Source of the DNA: Rhypophila decipiens
Taxonomy: Eukaryota; Ascomycota; Sordariomycetes; Sordariales; Naviculisporaceae
DNA: 64,000 nt
NCBI GenBank assembly: GCA_033297075.1
Contig: MU858091.1
Span: forward strand, 1 to 64,000
Direction of reading: 5' to 3'
This document shows, piece by piece, positions 1 through 9,995 of this stretch (position 1 is the stretch's first letter; every line of letters starts with the position of its first letter). Below the pieces are notes generated by a model that ran no database searches, had not been told where the DNA came from, and saw nothing but the letters and a program-made list of their open reading frames with translations. A program made the position numbers and the translations under genes.

Positions 1-38
1 TCAATCGCTTGATCAATAGCCTCGTCGGCGACGGTCAT
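1..38 (-). CDS. Possible 5' end of a gene running off the left edge
   Basis: On the minus strand an ATG at 38-36 opens a frame of 12 codons (MTVADEAIDQAI) that leaves the window. The preceding bases (GCCAGG) are compatible with a start site, and the composition looks coding. Only 12 codons are visible, so the product cannot be named and the call rests on the frame alone. Confidence 0.3.
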   Translation of the reverse strand, partial: MTVADEAIDQAI

Positions 39-1439
39 CCTGGCGAAAAAATCGTATTTTTTGGACTTGAATTGACGAAGTTGTTGATGTTCAAACTGGG
101 TGGTGGTGGAATGGCGGTGTGGAAAATACCGATTCCAAATGGGGGTGGTTCCATGTGGGGGTCTTGGCGTATAGTATGTCTATTATGATGCATCTTTTCG
201 TTGTTCTCGAACAAACCACATTGTGAATTGCCAAATGCCATTTTCACACTTGGAGACCAGGACATGGGTCTCTCTCTCAATACGACGAGGACAGTGCTCA
301 GAACGGGTCTTGGACACCAGCTTGGGCCACACCGGGCAAGACTGTGTGCAATGCGAGGTACAGACCGGACAGACATGGATGGGTCTGACTTAGTGCTTTT
401 TCTCTCTGTGGTTGGGTCATCACGCCTCACCGATCCCGATCCCAGAAGACATGGGCAAATCTCAGTTTGCTGGGGATCCACCCCTCTTGATACCACTCTA
501 CGTAGTTTGATGAACCAGCAACTTGAATATAACCATTACATACATACTTGACCGCATCCTGGTGGAAAGGGGGTTGTGTGGTCTCGAATGACTTCCATTT
601 TGAGCTTTGTGCTTTTTGCTTGTCTCATACCTTATTACAACCTAGCCCTTGTCCTGGCGGTTTTTGTTTCAAGTTTCCTCTTCGATGGGCGGGTCGATTT
701 CTTATTTCTTTTTGTTGTGTTTTATAGACCTTATTTAGACTCATTGTTGCTTCCATTCTACTTGGATTATATTTGCCCATTTTGACCGTTTATGTAAGTT
801 TTAAGGTTCTTGCCGAATCTGTCATGTCAAAGACAAAGTTGCTAAAATTGGTGCTCTAAGTTCGTGCCGACACCCTAGGTTCATCTCACTTCCCTCGACC
901 TCCTTTCATTTTCTTGGTACTGCTTTTCCATTATCACGGTCGAGGATAAACCGTCCGAGTCGACAATGGATCAATACTGGAGCCGGTCAGGGGGGCCGGC
1001 CCTGACCTTTGTTGTGGTCAAAGGGAAGTTGATCCTGCCATGGGGAAGGAACGACCAACCTGAGCGTCTTTGTTCCTGCCTCGAGGGAGACCCGAGGCGG
1101 CAGACTCGACATGGACGACGACCAAAGTTTTATTCTCGGGCCTTGCCCTGCGCCTGCGCCCTTGCCAGCGCCAGATCGAATGCCGTGGTCCAACTATCGC
1201 ACCTTACTCGAAGATTAGTCTATGTTGGTTTTCTTCCATCCCCTACAAGCGACGGGCAGATTTTGCTCTTACTTTTACGACGAATCTACCACACTTCAAG
1301 TCACATACTCTTGCAGAGCGAGGCTGTCCCATCCGATTATTCGGGTTTAGAGTTGAGATACAAGCCAGTTCCAGTTCCGTTTAAACCAAGAAAAAGGTCT
1401 ACTTTGTCAGGCCAACACCGGTCTCTTAGGAAAGTCGAA
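39..1439. other. Intergenic region and leader
   Basis: Open frames here overlap on both strands, lack fungal codon bias and show no family motif, so I see no gene. The last 474 bases (966-1439) are open in frame with the downstream hydrolase. I treat them as leader, because the encoded residues do not resemble the family and the better-placed ATG is at 1440. Confidence 0.5.
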
Positions 1440-3089
1440 ATGGCCTCAAGTTCCAGTTGGGAAGAGTTCCAAATATCCGCCATGGTAGCGGGGGGCTCCA
1501 AATTCGCCGATTTGGTCGATGACAAGGATTACTGGGTTATCGATCTCTTACTAGGTGTCCCGCTCGACCGCCGTGTAAAGGGGGGCGAGGATATCACTAT
1601 CCACGCAAGTATAATATACGGCAAAAAGACTAAGCATGACCGTCCGCCGACTATTCGGCAACCGTGTGACGCCTGGTTCCATTATGCCAACCACGCCCAC
1701 AATAAGCCCTTCCTGGTGTACCTCTGTGGCGGACCCGGTGACGAAAACACATACACCAAGACCCCGGCCGTCAACAAGTTTGCCATCGAGCGAGGGTACC
1801 AGGTCCTGCACCTCGACTACCGCGGGACGGGCAGAATCCCCCTGAACACCAGCAAATATAGCAGGCCGGCTGAGATGGCTGAGTACCTCAGCCTCTTTAC
1901 CCAAGACAAGATCGCCCAAGACCTGGAATCCGTCAGAATGTGGCTTTCTACTCTCCTCGCCATCCACGACCTCAAATTCACCCTTCTGGCCCAGTCCTTT
2001 GGCGGCTGGATCGCCATGACCTATCTCTCCTACTTTCCCACCTCCATACAAGAGATCCTCCTGACGGCAGCGATGCCCCCTTTCACCAAGACGCCGCAGC
2101 AGGTCTACCAGTCGCTCTGCAAGCGCGTCATCAACCGAAACGAAAAGTACTACGAGCTCTATCCCACCGACGCCGCCCTCGTGCGCAAAGTCGTCATGCA
2201 GCTCTTCAATAGAGCGTACAAACAAGAGAACAAGGGCGAGGCCCTCGAAGACGGCAGACGACTCGGCTACGACACCCTCCTCAGCCTGGGCCGTCTCTTT
2301 GGTGGATCTGGCAGAGGGTCTTTTGACAAAGTGCACAACTTTGTGGTAAAACTATCCAAGGACCTCGTCGCCGCTGGTACGACAGGCCCGATTCCGGCGG
2401 ATACACTCGCTCAATTCGCGAGCAAAGACCTGGAGAGTTTCCGCCTCCACCAGCGGCCCTTGTACGGCCTCCTCCACGAAGCCATCTACTGCCACTCGCC
2501 CGGGATCCAATCAAACTGGGCGGCCTATAACGCGGCTGTCGAAGTCAGCGGCGACCCCAACCTCCCCAATACGGGCCCATGCCCGCAGAGTTTCACCTGG
2601 CTTGCCTCCTCCCCCACTAAGCTCTGCGCCGGTTTCATGAAGCGCTGTTACGGCCCAAAGTCGGAATATGATCCCACGATGTATTTCTCAGGCGAGATGA
2701 TTCACCCTTCTATGCTGGAGGATCATAAACTTACAGCCAATATACTCTCCAAAAAGGACGACTGGGAGCATTTGTACGACCGCGAGAGGATCCGCGCGAA
2801 TCCGTACAACGTGCCCGTCAGATCCATCGTCTACAAGGGGGACATGTACGTCGACTGGGAGATCTCGTTGGACATGGGAATGCAGATTGGCGGGCCTTGC
2901 GAAGTCTATTTGGTTTCTCCGCGGGGAGAGGTCCAGCTTGCTGTTGTCGAGGGGAAGAGGATGTCCCTCAAAATTGATAGAGGTAACAAGCAGATGGATG
3001 GGATTTGGGAGTGGACGCACGGGGCTGTTAAGCAGCCTGGCAAGACTGAAAAGGTCCTTGGGTTGCTTTTTGATGGAGTTATGTGGTAG
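1440..3089 (+). CDS. Proline iminopeptidase-like alpha/beta hydrolase (S33 family), possibly catalytically impaired
   Basis: A 549-residue intronless protein of the proline iminopeptidase/S33 alpha/beta-hydrolase type. Members normally release N-terminal proline from peptides in the cytosol. The oxyanion-loop motif CGGPG is at residues 96-100, DYRGTGR follows, and the nucleophile elbow AQSFGG has Ser at about 186. The acid region GDMYVD has Asp at about 468. Two departures stand out. The elbow has Ala where the family has Gly (GQSFGG). Also, about 27 residues after the Asp, where the family carries the catalytic His (pattern YHD or YMHN), the sequence reads SPRGEVQ with no His. The start at 1440 was chosen because family-like sequence begins shortly after it. 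An upstream in-frame ATG at 966 would add 158 residues without family similarity. The fold assignment is solid; activity is doubtful. Confidence 0.8.
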   Translation: MASSSSWEEFQISAMVAGGSKFADLVDDKDYWVIDLLLGVPLDRRVKGGEDITIHASIIYGKKTKHDRPPTIRQPCDAWFHYANHAHNKPFLVYLCGGPGDENTYTKTPAVNKFAIERGYQVLHLDYRGTGRIPLNTSKYSRPAEMAEYLSLFTQDKIAQDLESVRMWLSTLLAIHDLKFTLLAQSFGGWIAMTYLSYFPTSIQEILLTAAMPPFTKTPQQVYQSLCKRVINRNEKYYELYPTDAALVRKVVMQLFNRAYKQENKGEALEDGRRLGYDTLLSLGRLFGGSGRGSFDKVHNFVVKLSKDLVAAGTTGPIPADTLAQFASKDLESFRLHQRPLYGLLHEAIYCHSPGIQSNWAAYNAAVEVSGDPNLPNTGPCPQSFTWLASSPTKLCAGFMKRCYGPKSEYDPTMYFSGEMIHPSMLEDHKLTANILSKKDDWEHLYDRERIRANPYNVPVRSIVYKGDMYVDWEISLDMGMQIGGPCEVYLVSPRGEVQLAVVEGKRMSLKIDRGNKQMDGIWEWTHGAVKQPGKTEKVLGLLFDGVMW

Positions 3090-3706
3090 TTTTACCGGGA
3101 GTTGCAGTCTTGTCATGTCGGGGAATGGGCTCGATCTTGTTACTGAGAGCTCGGTCTTGGGTGGTGTGTATATACGGATGTTTGTTACGGTGTACGAGTA
3201 CCGAGTATTGGGATAGATGGTTATGAATTCATCGGTAAAAATGAGCTTGTCATGGTGTCTGGTTCTGGCGTTCACTGGAACTAGGCGTGTATGGTCACTA
3301 TCAGGCTATGAGGCTGCATCATAGAAGGGGAATGGGCGGATTGTGAAGAGTTGTTGGAAGTGTGTTGGTTTTTTGCAAAATGTATTGTCGTATTATTGTT
3401 GATTTCCACTTGTAGTGGTGGTGCGGCGTAAATGGACTCGTCATCTGACAATTTGGATACTTTCATCACTCGGTCAAAAAGCCTTCCTCGGAAGAAGGAC
3501 AAAGTTAAAATCCACACTTCCGCTTAGAATGCCGACCACCCGAAAGGCAACTTAAACAGAACAAGTCTCGTCTCCCGGGTCACCCCCTTTGACCTTTCCA
3601 CAAGTCCATCTCAGTTTCCCATTTCCGACGATCGAGCTTGAGCACATCTCTTCCGACGCCAACCTCCAGTCTGGGACCCTTTGAAAGTCGGAAATATCCA
3701 TTTGCC
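3090..3706. other. Intergenic region
   Basis: About 600 bases between two co-oriented genes. It should hold the 3' end of the hydrolase transcript and the promoter of the next gene. I see no additional gene, repeat or RNA. Confidence 0.5.
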
Positions 3707-4735
3707 ATGGATCTGCGCTCTGCCAGCGATGGGCGGGCTCAGGATGATTCGGCCGAATCGCTGGATTACGAGTCTCTCAAATCTCTAACATCTGCCAGTA
3801 TTTCGCTCGATAGCTCACCGGTCCCTCGCCCTCCCAAGAACGGTCGATTCAAAAAACCACTTGAAGCCCCTGGGGCCTACGATACATATGAATACAGCCT
3901 CGAGTCTATGCACTACCCCCCTTCCTACCACTCCGAGAGCCTCGACAATCATGACCACCAATGGAAGGCCCGTGTCTTTATAGAATTCAACAATATGGAC
4001 ATCTTTGCGAATTGGGACTTTGACTGGATGCGCAGAATGGAGGAGCACCGCTGGAAAGATGAAGTCGAGATCTACTATGACCGTTACGCCGCCGGTCGCA
4101 ACGTAGAGGGGTCTTCCATGTATGTGCGAAAGATGGACCTCGCCTTTTTAGCAGAATATCCATGCAACAAGACAGACGGTGGCCGTGAAGGAAACTTTCG
4201 AAATTCGTGGCACGTCTCCGTCCACATATACAGCAAGGACGTGGGCCACCTCGACTTCGAGATCAGCAGCCTGAGAAATATCATCAGAAAAGAGACATGC
4301 ATCTTGTATGCCCCCCAAAAGGCGTCCCGAAATCAGGTAAATTTGCTAATCATCAGTCTGAGCAGCCTGGAAGCTACCCAACGGCGAGACAAACCGAATC
4401 CCCTGATTCCCCTCAACACCGACGACCGGATCTACTGGATCAACTTCGAGGGAAGCTATATGTCGAAATCAACGTGGAAATCCTGGGCGGCGAAGCTTTG
4501 CGAGTTTTACAACGCTAAACAGTGGGATATTGTGGATAAACACTTTGAGAGACAACTCTACTGTCTCGGTCTGGCCAGATCACAGAAGCCCAAGAGAAAG
4601 AGGTACAAAAAGAAGAAGGCGAGCTCTGATAAGCGCTCTCGAGACAACTTCATTTCAAGCTTATACATAACTTTTAGGGAGATGAAGCACTTTTGGCTGA
4701 ACCTGCAGATACCTGCTATTGGGAAGACCAACTAG
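3707..4735 (+). CDS. Hypothetical protein with basic C-terminal stretch
   Basis: A 342-residue open frame starting at an ATG in excellent context (TTGCCATGG). The longer frame upstream has only a TTG start. I do not recognise a family. The first ~80 residues are Ser/Pro-rich and probably disordered. The middle is an ordered-looking segment rich in aromatic and charged residues (for example NMDIFANWDFDWMRRMEEH), ending in a Trp-rich region (KSTWKSWAAKLCEF). Around residues 298-317 there is a Lys/Arg cluster (KPKRKRYKKKK) typical of a nuclear localisation signal. No signal peptide or membrane segment is visible. A GT...AG pair near 4336-4355 is too close to be an intron, and the frame is open through it. 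Nuclear location is an inference from the basic cluster only. Confidence 0.6.
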   Translation: MDLRSASDGRAQDDSAESLDYESLKSLTSASISLDSSPVPRPPKNGRFKKPLEAPGAYDTYEYSLESMHYPPSYHSESLDNHDHQWKARVFIEFNNMDIFANWDFDWMRRMEEHRWKDEVEIYYDRYAAGRNVEGSSMYVRKMDLAFLAEYPCNKTDGGREGNFRNSWHVSVHIYSKDVGHLDFEISSLRNIIRKETCILYAPQKASRNQVNLLIISLSSLEATQRRDKPNPLIPLNTDDRIYWINFEGSYMSKSTWKSWAAKLCEFYNAKQWDIVDKHFERQLYCLGLARSQKPKRKRYKKKKASSDKRSRDNFISSLYITFREMKHFWLNLQIPAIGKTN

Positions 4736-5419
4736 CCCAAATCTTTCGGCGTCTAGATTCTCTAAATTAGCCTGGTCCCGGAGGATTTTCAGCGATTCCC
4801 AGCAGGGTCAGCAGTGTGGCTGGATTGTAGAAGGTTCAGACTTGCTTTTGGCAGTTACTTGTGGCTCTTCTTTGTTGTCTCAATGTACTCTTCAAGGGTC
4901 TTGGGAAATGTTTTCACCATTGTCCGTCGTACGGTGCGTTCTGCCTGGCTTCTTTCGAGCTCGACGCCCAGATGGCGATATTTCTTCAAGAAATCTGTTC
5001 ACTAGCTACAAACTCGAGTTTGGTATTTGTGAGCTTCGGTCTGCCGCTGTCGCTTGGTGTGGCTTCTGATGACGAGAGTGGTGCTGGATTCCGCGACTCA
5101 CCGTCTTTCGTCGGATGTGATACGGTTCCTGGCTCCACGTTGAAGCCACAGCACGCACCCATTGACCGAAAAGCGCCAACGCCACAACGTTGACTATGTT
5201 TCAAAATAAACTTTGTCACCCCTGAAGAAAATAAAGTATTTGCTTAAAAGGGCATGTGTAAAGTGACCACAGGCATCCACACAACCAGCTTCGGCCAGGG
5301 AGTCGCCACAGATCACTCGAGTCACTCACCGGTATACAAGATCGCCGACAGTCTGCTCAAGTCAACTCATTGGTCAGCAGAGCTTGACCTACAAATAGAG
5401 AACATACCCAAGTCACGAA
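4736..5419. other. Intergenic region
   Basis: Several short overlapping frames occur here, for example 4814-5005 and 4986-5219, but none has family similarity or a good start context. I regard the stretch as the 3' region of the preceding gene plus the promoter of the next. Confidence 0.45.
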
Positions 5420-6316
5420 ATGGCGACAAGCGACTCAGATGAGAGGACTCTGGTCGCCCCAAAGCGACGCGGACGAAACAAGCAGACGCCCTTCCTCCTC
5501 CAAGATACCAACGCCGAAGCCATCCGCGACAACTGCCACGACAACCCCACTCAAATTTCCAACCCATTCATTACCCACATGATAGTGAAGGGCGGGGACG
5601 CATACCATGCGCGCAAGATGATGGGATTTGACAAGCTCCCCTTCACAAAATCCTGCATACGATTCTGGACTTTCAACCGCTGGGGACAAACCAAGACCAC
5701 AGTTCCCGGCAATGGCATTTCCTCAGACCGAGTCATCTTTATTGGCGGCGGGTACGAAGACTGGTACGACCCGGACTTTATGATCTACAACGACGTGGTC
5801 GTCTTCCATATCCACACGGACGCAGCAAGCGAGAAGGAGTACCCATCTAACATCATTGCCATCCCTCAACGTCCTGGACATGAGCAGCCTAATGAGATTT
5901 CCTTCTATGGCTACCCTGCCGATGAGTTTCTGCCGACGGATTGTCATACGGCTACCTATTACAAGGAGCCGGCTGCCAAGCAAGAGGAGGACGAGACTAC
6001 CACTGGTTCTGCACCTATGAGCCCCGCGAAGGAGTGGATCTACATCATCGGGGGAATGGGATATCCCGACAGTGGCCACCGGAAGGAGACTGTCACCCAG
6101 AGGTTGAATCTGCACAGTTATAGGATCGAGAGGGTGCATCCCACTGGTGATGTGCCCCCGCCGTATGTGCCGCTACTGCCGGAATTCAGTGCCCAGGCGA
6201 AGCTGGAGAATAACGACACCATTGAGGTGAGTTGGGTCACGGAGAACCGGAAGGATGGGAAGAAGCAGCATCGGTATGGGTTGTACTTGCCTGAGTTGCG
6301 GTGGAAGAAGTTGTAA
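5420..6316 (+). CDS. Hypothetical protein with kelch-like segments
   Basis: A 298-residue intronless frame with an ATG at 5420 (CGAAATGGC). Two segments look like kelch-type beta-propeller blades. The first is RVIFIGGGYEDWYDPDF followed by a YNDVVVFHIHT strand, around residues 104-132. The second is EWIYIIGGMGYPDSGHR followed by RLNLHSYRIERVHPTGDVPPP, around residues 206-250. Each has the paired-glycine strand, a loop and a downstream strand that the repeat requires. The N-terminus is basic (KRRGRNKQ) and probably flexible. No signal peptide or membrane span is seen. Two blades alone do not make a propeller, so the similarity is structural and suggestive, and I assign no function. Fungal proteins of this architecture are mostly uncharacterised. 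Confidence 0.65.
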   Translation: MATSDSDERTLVAPKRRGRNKQTPFLLQDTNAEAIRDNCHDNPTQISNPFITHMIVKGGDAYHARKMMGFDKLPFTKSCIRFWTFNRWGQTKTTVPGNGISSDRVIFIGGGYEDWYDPDFMIYNDVVVFHIHTDAASEKEYPSNIIAIPQRPGHEQPNEISFYGYPADEFLPTDCHTATYYKEPAAKQEEDETTTGSAPMSPAKEWIYIIGGMGYPDSGHRKETVTQRLNLHSYRIERVHPTGDVPPPYVPLLPEFSAQAKLENNDTIEVSWVTENRKDGKKQHRYGLYLPELRWKKL

Positions 6317-7519
6317 GCCAGGGAGGAGAGGGGAGGCAAGGAATAATGAAGAGGCAATGATGTGTTTTGTTCATGTATGTATCTAGACAGAAGGTTAGAC
6401 AAAAGACAGCCAGGAATGTCGTCGGTTTTTGAGAAGAAGTTGTGCCCCCAAAATCAAAGCCTTGTGCTCTCGATTTGGTGATAGTTGAGCTCGGTTGACT
6501 GGCAGCAGTCTCGACGGTCAAAGCTAGCATACAGTTTTTCAGGGCATGCTGCGTTACCAACATGGACTCTAGAGAGGCGAAGGAGTTAGGTATCATAGTC
6601 TCCAGAGCTTCTAAGAGATCAACGTTGGACAAAGTAAGGCCAAAGTACGACGAAGTTGCCAGACCCTTTGACTTGATGCCTTGGTGCCTTGTTTGCTCAT
6701 ACATAACCCTAACCCTTTTGGCTGTTCGCCGCTAGGGCTTGTTGAGGGTTAGGGTTATCTAGCAACCAAGGTCCCAGTGTTTTCTAGGCGTTACTTTTAA
6801 GAACCTGGCTCAAGCATCAACGAAATGCGAGAGAATACATATTTATGAAGATGGTTCAAGAACTCTTGACGCTCGATCAGCCTTGAACACCTTTGATGCC
6901 TTAATCACCATGTTGGATTTGGCTCGGCCAGACCCGAGTCGGACCTGGGATTGCTGAGTCAGGGTGCCGCATTCCCACTGTTTCCGTGGCGTTGCCCCAA
7001 CCATCCCACCCTTATCTCTCGTTCCATTTTGCGATAAGAAAAAGTAAACATAGCCCCTTTTTCAGGTAAACTTGTAATACCACACATTAAAACAGATCTT
7101 CACGCCTTGTAAATAGTTCTGAGAGGTATTCGCCCTGTCCCTTCAAATTGTTAGTTGGCGACAGAATGTAGCTTGATACTTGTGTTCTTCGAGTCAGGCG
7201 GGCGGCCGGTTTCTGTCGGCTCTCCAACAGTGACATCATTGGTGAAAGGTGGGCAGAACATCGTGAACGGTACAGTACTAGGAGTCCGGAATTACCCTTT
7301 TTTCTCCACCCAATCCAGAGCACCATCCGTACAAAACCTGCACGTCGTCTTGCGGTGTTTCCAAGTCCACACATCATAATTACCCACGCATCCTAATACT
7401 CCACACCTCAAGCCCGTAATCTACGCCTTCTCGCATGCTGCGTACGCGCGCGGGCCGCCTATGTCGTCGAAACCTATTTGCCATCCGAAACGCTCAGTGC
7501 TAGGTCGACCGTCGCCGCC
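6317..7519. other. Intergenic region with telomere-type repeats
   Basis: About 1.2 kb without a supportable gene. It contains the inverted telomere-type repeat described separately at 6703-6758. The last ~100 bases should be the promoter and leader of the amino-acid transporter. Confidence 0.5.
6703..6758. repeat. Perfect inverted pair of telomere-type repeats
   Basis: ATAACCCTAACCCT at 6703-6716 is matched exactly, in inverted orientation, by AGGGTTAGGGTTAT at 6745-6758, with 28 bases between. TTAGGG is the telomere repeat of most filamentous ascomycetes. The arms could fold into a 14-bp stem, or mark an old repair junction or a binding site for a telomere-repeat-binding factor. Confidence 0.85.
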
Positions 7520-9427
7520 ATGTCCTCCAACAAGAACCCGAGAGATGACGCCGAGGTAGTCGCCGAACACCTCCCAACCGGATATACTGCCGAATTCGAC
7601 ACGACGCCTACAGAAACTCCTTCCCCCGGCCAGGATGATCAAGATGACAAACAAGATGTGCGAGGTCGAAACCAAAGCGGCAGCAGGAGCCGGAGCCGAA
7701 GCAGCCGCCCAAATCCCCGACAACCGTCTTCTACTTCCGATGCATCTTCCTCGTCGTCGGCCTCGCAACAGCAGCAGAAGCCCGAAGAGATAGAATCCTC
7801 CCTGAAGCTCCAAGGTGGCGACATTCACCGCGACCTGTTCAAGCTCGACGCCGCGGCGCGAGCGAATCTAATGCACCGGCGCGCCAACACGTTCCACAAT
7901 CCCCGCGAGCTGGAACAAGCAACATCAAGTGGCGATGGATTGACAGTTGGCGACCAGCTTGTGCCCGGCGGGTTTCGGCGTGCATTTCTACAGCAAAAAC
8001 ATAGAGGGTATTCTGATCAGTTCCTGGCGGCGCGAATGCCCGTCACACGGAACTTTGTCCAGTTTCTGGATTTATACGGCAACTTTGCGGGCGAAGATCT
8101 TGTTGACTCGGACGAAGATGCAATCACGGATGACGAGGAAGATGTGGAAGAAGGACAGCGTCCTGACGAGAGGAGACCCCTTCTCACACCAACCAGGAGC
8201 GCAGTCTCTATGCGCTCACCGAGAAAGATATCCCGGCCCTCCACCGCGAGCACGACAAAGACTTTCTTCACACTCATCAAAGCCTTTGTCGGCACCGGCA
8301 TCATGTTCCTGCCCAAGGCATTTAACAACGGGGGCTTGCTCTTCTCCTCGCTGGCCATGGTGGCAGTCTCGGCCATCACCATGGTAGCGTTCCACCTGCT
8401 GCTACAATGCAAAGCCCGATACGGCGGCGGATACGGCGAGATCGGCCAGGCCATTGCAGGAGACAAGATGCGCAGTCTGATCCTCGCTTCAATCACACTC
8501 TCTCAGCTGGGTTTTGTTTGCGCCGGAATCGTCTTTGTGGCGGAGAATATGATTACTTTCTTGAATGCCGTCACGGAGGGAGACAAGCCCCCATTATCCA
8601 CAGTGAGCTTGATTGCCTTGCAGCTGGTGATCCTGATCCCATTGTCCTGGATCCGGAATATCGCCAAGTTGGGCCCAGCAGCTTTGCTTGCCGACGTGTG
8701 TATCCTCATCGGCGTGAGCTACATCTACACCTACGACTTCTCTGCGCTGGCCGAACGGAACTGGAGGATGCATGATTCGGTCGTGCTTTTCAACCCGGAC
8801 AAGTACACCATGATGATTGGCAGCGCCATCTTTACCTTTGAAGGCATCGGGCTTATTTTGCCTATCCAGTCGTCGATGGCTGAGCCTCACCGGTTCGAGT
8901 GGCTCCTTGGCATGGTCATGGTGATTATTACCGTGCTCTTCACATCTGTTGGAGCGCTCTGCTACGCCACGTTTGGAGAGAACACCGAGATTGAGATTAT
9001 CAACAATTTTCCACAGGACAGCAAGCTCGTCAACGCGGTGCAGTTCTTGTACAGCGTTGCTGTCTTGGTCGGGACTCCGGTGCAACTGTTCCCTGCGTTG
9101 AGAATTATCGAGGGGGGCGTCTTTGGTCAACACCGTTCTGGGAAGAAGAGTCTCAGGACGAAGTGGATCAAGAACGGGTTCCGGTTCATGCTCGTCGTTA
9201 TTTGTGGCGCGATTTCGATACTGGGAACAGGGAATCTGGACAAGTTCGTCGCGCTGATTGGATCTGCTGCTTGCGTTCCTTTGGTCTATGTCTACCCTGC
9301 TTATTTGCATTATAAGGGGGTTGCGAGCACGAGATGGGTGAGGTGGGGAGACCTGGCCATGATTGTGCTGGGTATTGTCGGGATGGTGTATACCACTACT
9401 GTTACTATTGTGAATAGTTTTATGTGA
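7520..9427 (+). CDS. Vacuolar amino-acid transporter, AVT3/AVT4-like (Aa_trans family)
   Basis: A 635-residue intronless protein. The start at 7520 sits in a strong context (GTCGCCGCCATGT); the frame opens slightly earlier, but not with a better ATG. Residues 1 to about 250 are a Ser/Gln/Asp-rich cytosolic tail, with acidic runs and a dileucine-like ERRPLL. From about 258 the amino-acid/auxin permease domain begins with TFFTLIKAFVGTGIMFLPKAF, the family's TM1 signature. About eleven hydrophobic spans follow, ending at the C-terminus. Conserved features include GGGYGEIGQAIAG, FTFEGIGLILPIQSSM and GALCYATFGE. The long acidic N-terminus and this permease subtype match yeast Avt3/Avt4, which export neutral and other amino acids from the vacuole. 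Vacuolar location and substrate are inferred from that similarity. Confidence 0.88.
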   Translation: MSSNKNPRDDAEVVAEHLPTGYTAEFDTTPTETPSPGQDDQDDKQDVRGRNQSGSRSRSRSSRPNPRQPSSTSDASSSSSASQQQQKPEEIESSLKLQGGDIHRDLFKLDAAARANLMHRRANTFHNPRELEQATSSGDGLTVGDQLVPGGFRRAFLQQKHRGYSDQFLAARMPVTRNFVQFLDLYGNFAGEDLVDSDEDAITDDEEDVEEGQRPDERRPLLTPTRSAVSMRSPRKISRPSTASTTKTFFTLIKAFVGTGIMFLPKAFNNGGLLFSSLAMVAVSAITMVAFHLLLQCKARYGGGYGEIGQAIAGDKMRSLILASITLSQLGFVCAGIVFVAENMITFLNAVTEGDKPPLSTVSLIALQLVILIPLSWIRNIAKLGPAALLADVCILIGVSYIYTYDFSALAERNWRMHDSVVLFNPDKYTMMIGSAIFTFEGIGLILPIQSSMAEPHRFEWLLGMVMVIITVLFTSVGALCYATFGENTEIEIINNFPQDSKLVNAVQFLYSVAVLVGTPVQLFPALRIIEGGVFGQHRSGKKSLRTKWIKNGFRFMLVVICGAISILGTGNLDKFVALIGSAACVPLVYVYPAYLHYKGVASTRWVRWGDLAMIVLGIVGMVYTTTVTIVNSFM

Positions 9428-9995
9428 TATGACTTTGGTCTAGGGGTCACGGTTGTATATATGGATAGATAGCTGGACCAGTTGACACTTTGTCCTGGAA
9501 GGTCGGTTGGCCGGCTGGAGTGACAACACAAGGGGGCTGGAAAACTACGCTGCATAGAGGATTGGAAAAGGGCTGGCGTTATGGTCGTTATTGTTTCCAT
9601 TTCGCTCCTGGTTATTTGGGCTTTGAGGCATAGCATCGCATGGTCAAAAGATACTAATAATGAATGAACAAACGAAATGAGACAACCCGATTAAGATTTC
9701 AGCGCACATCCATAAATAATTAAATCTCAAGCCGGCTGTCGGGGAACTTTTGAAGAGTTCTAGGATATATCTAGATACATGATAAAGAAACCATGACAGA
9801 AGCACATCGAAAGGATAAAAGACCCACAAGTCAACCAAAACGATAACATAGCCCATTATCATCAACATCATTAGTCGTTCACACATAGCCTCCCTTCCGT
9901 CATTATATTTAGCCCTGATATCAGTGCTTTTTAGCAAGAAGCAAGCCTCCAAAGCGCCAATATGTTCCATCCATCCAGAGAGTTTGAGAAGTACC
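9428..9995. other. Convergent intergenic region
   Basis: A short AT-rich stretch between the transporter (+) and the small surface protein (-). It should hold both 3' untranslated regions. I see no gene in it. Confidence 0.5.

Noticed and set aside
35..496. 153-codon minus frame at the left end, with an overlapping plus frame at 201-551
   Set aside because: No motif, no codon bias, and mutual overlap in two orientations. The short frame at 1-38 fits a gene start better.
1551..2336. 261-codon minus frame antisense to the hydrolase
   Set aside because: It mirrors the GC-rich third positions of a clear coding gene on the other strand.
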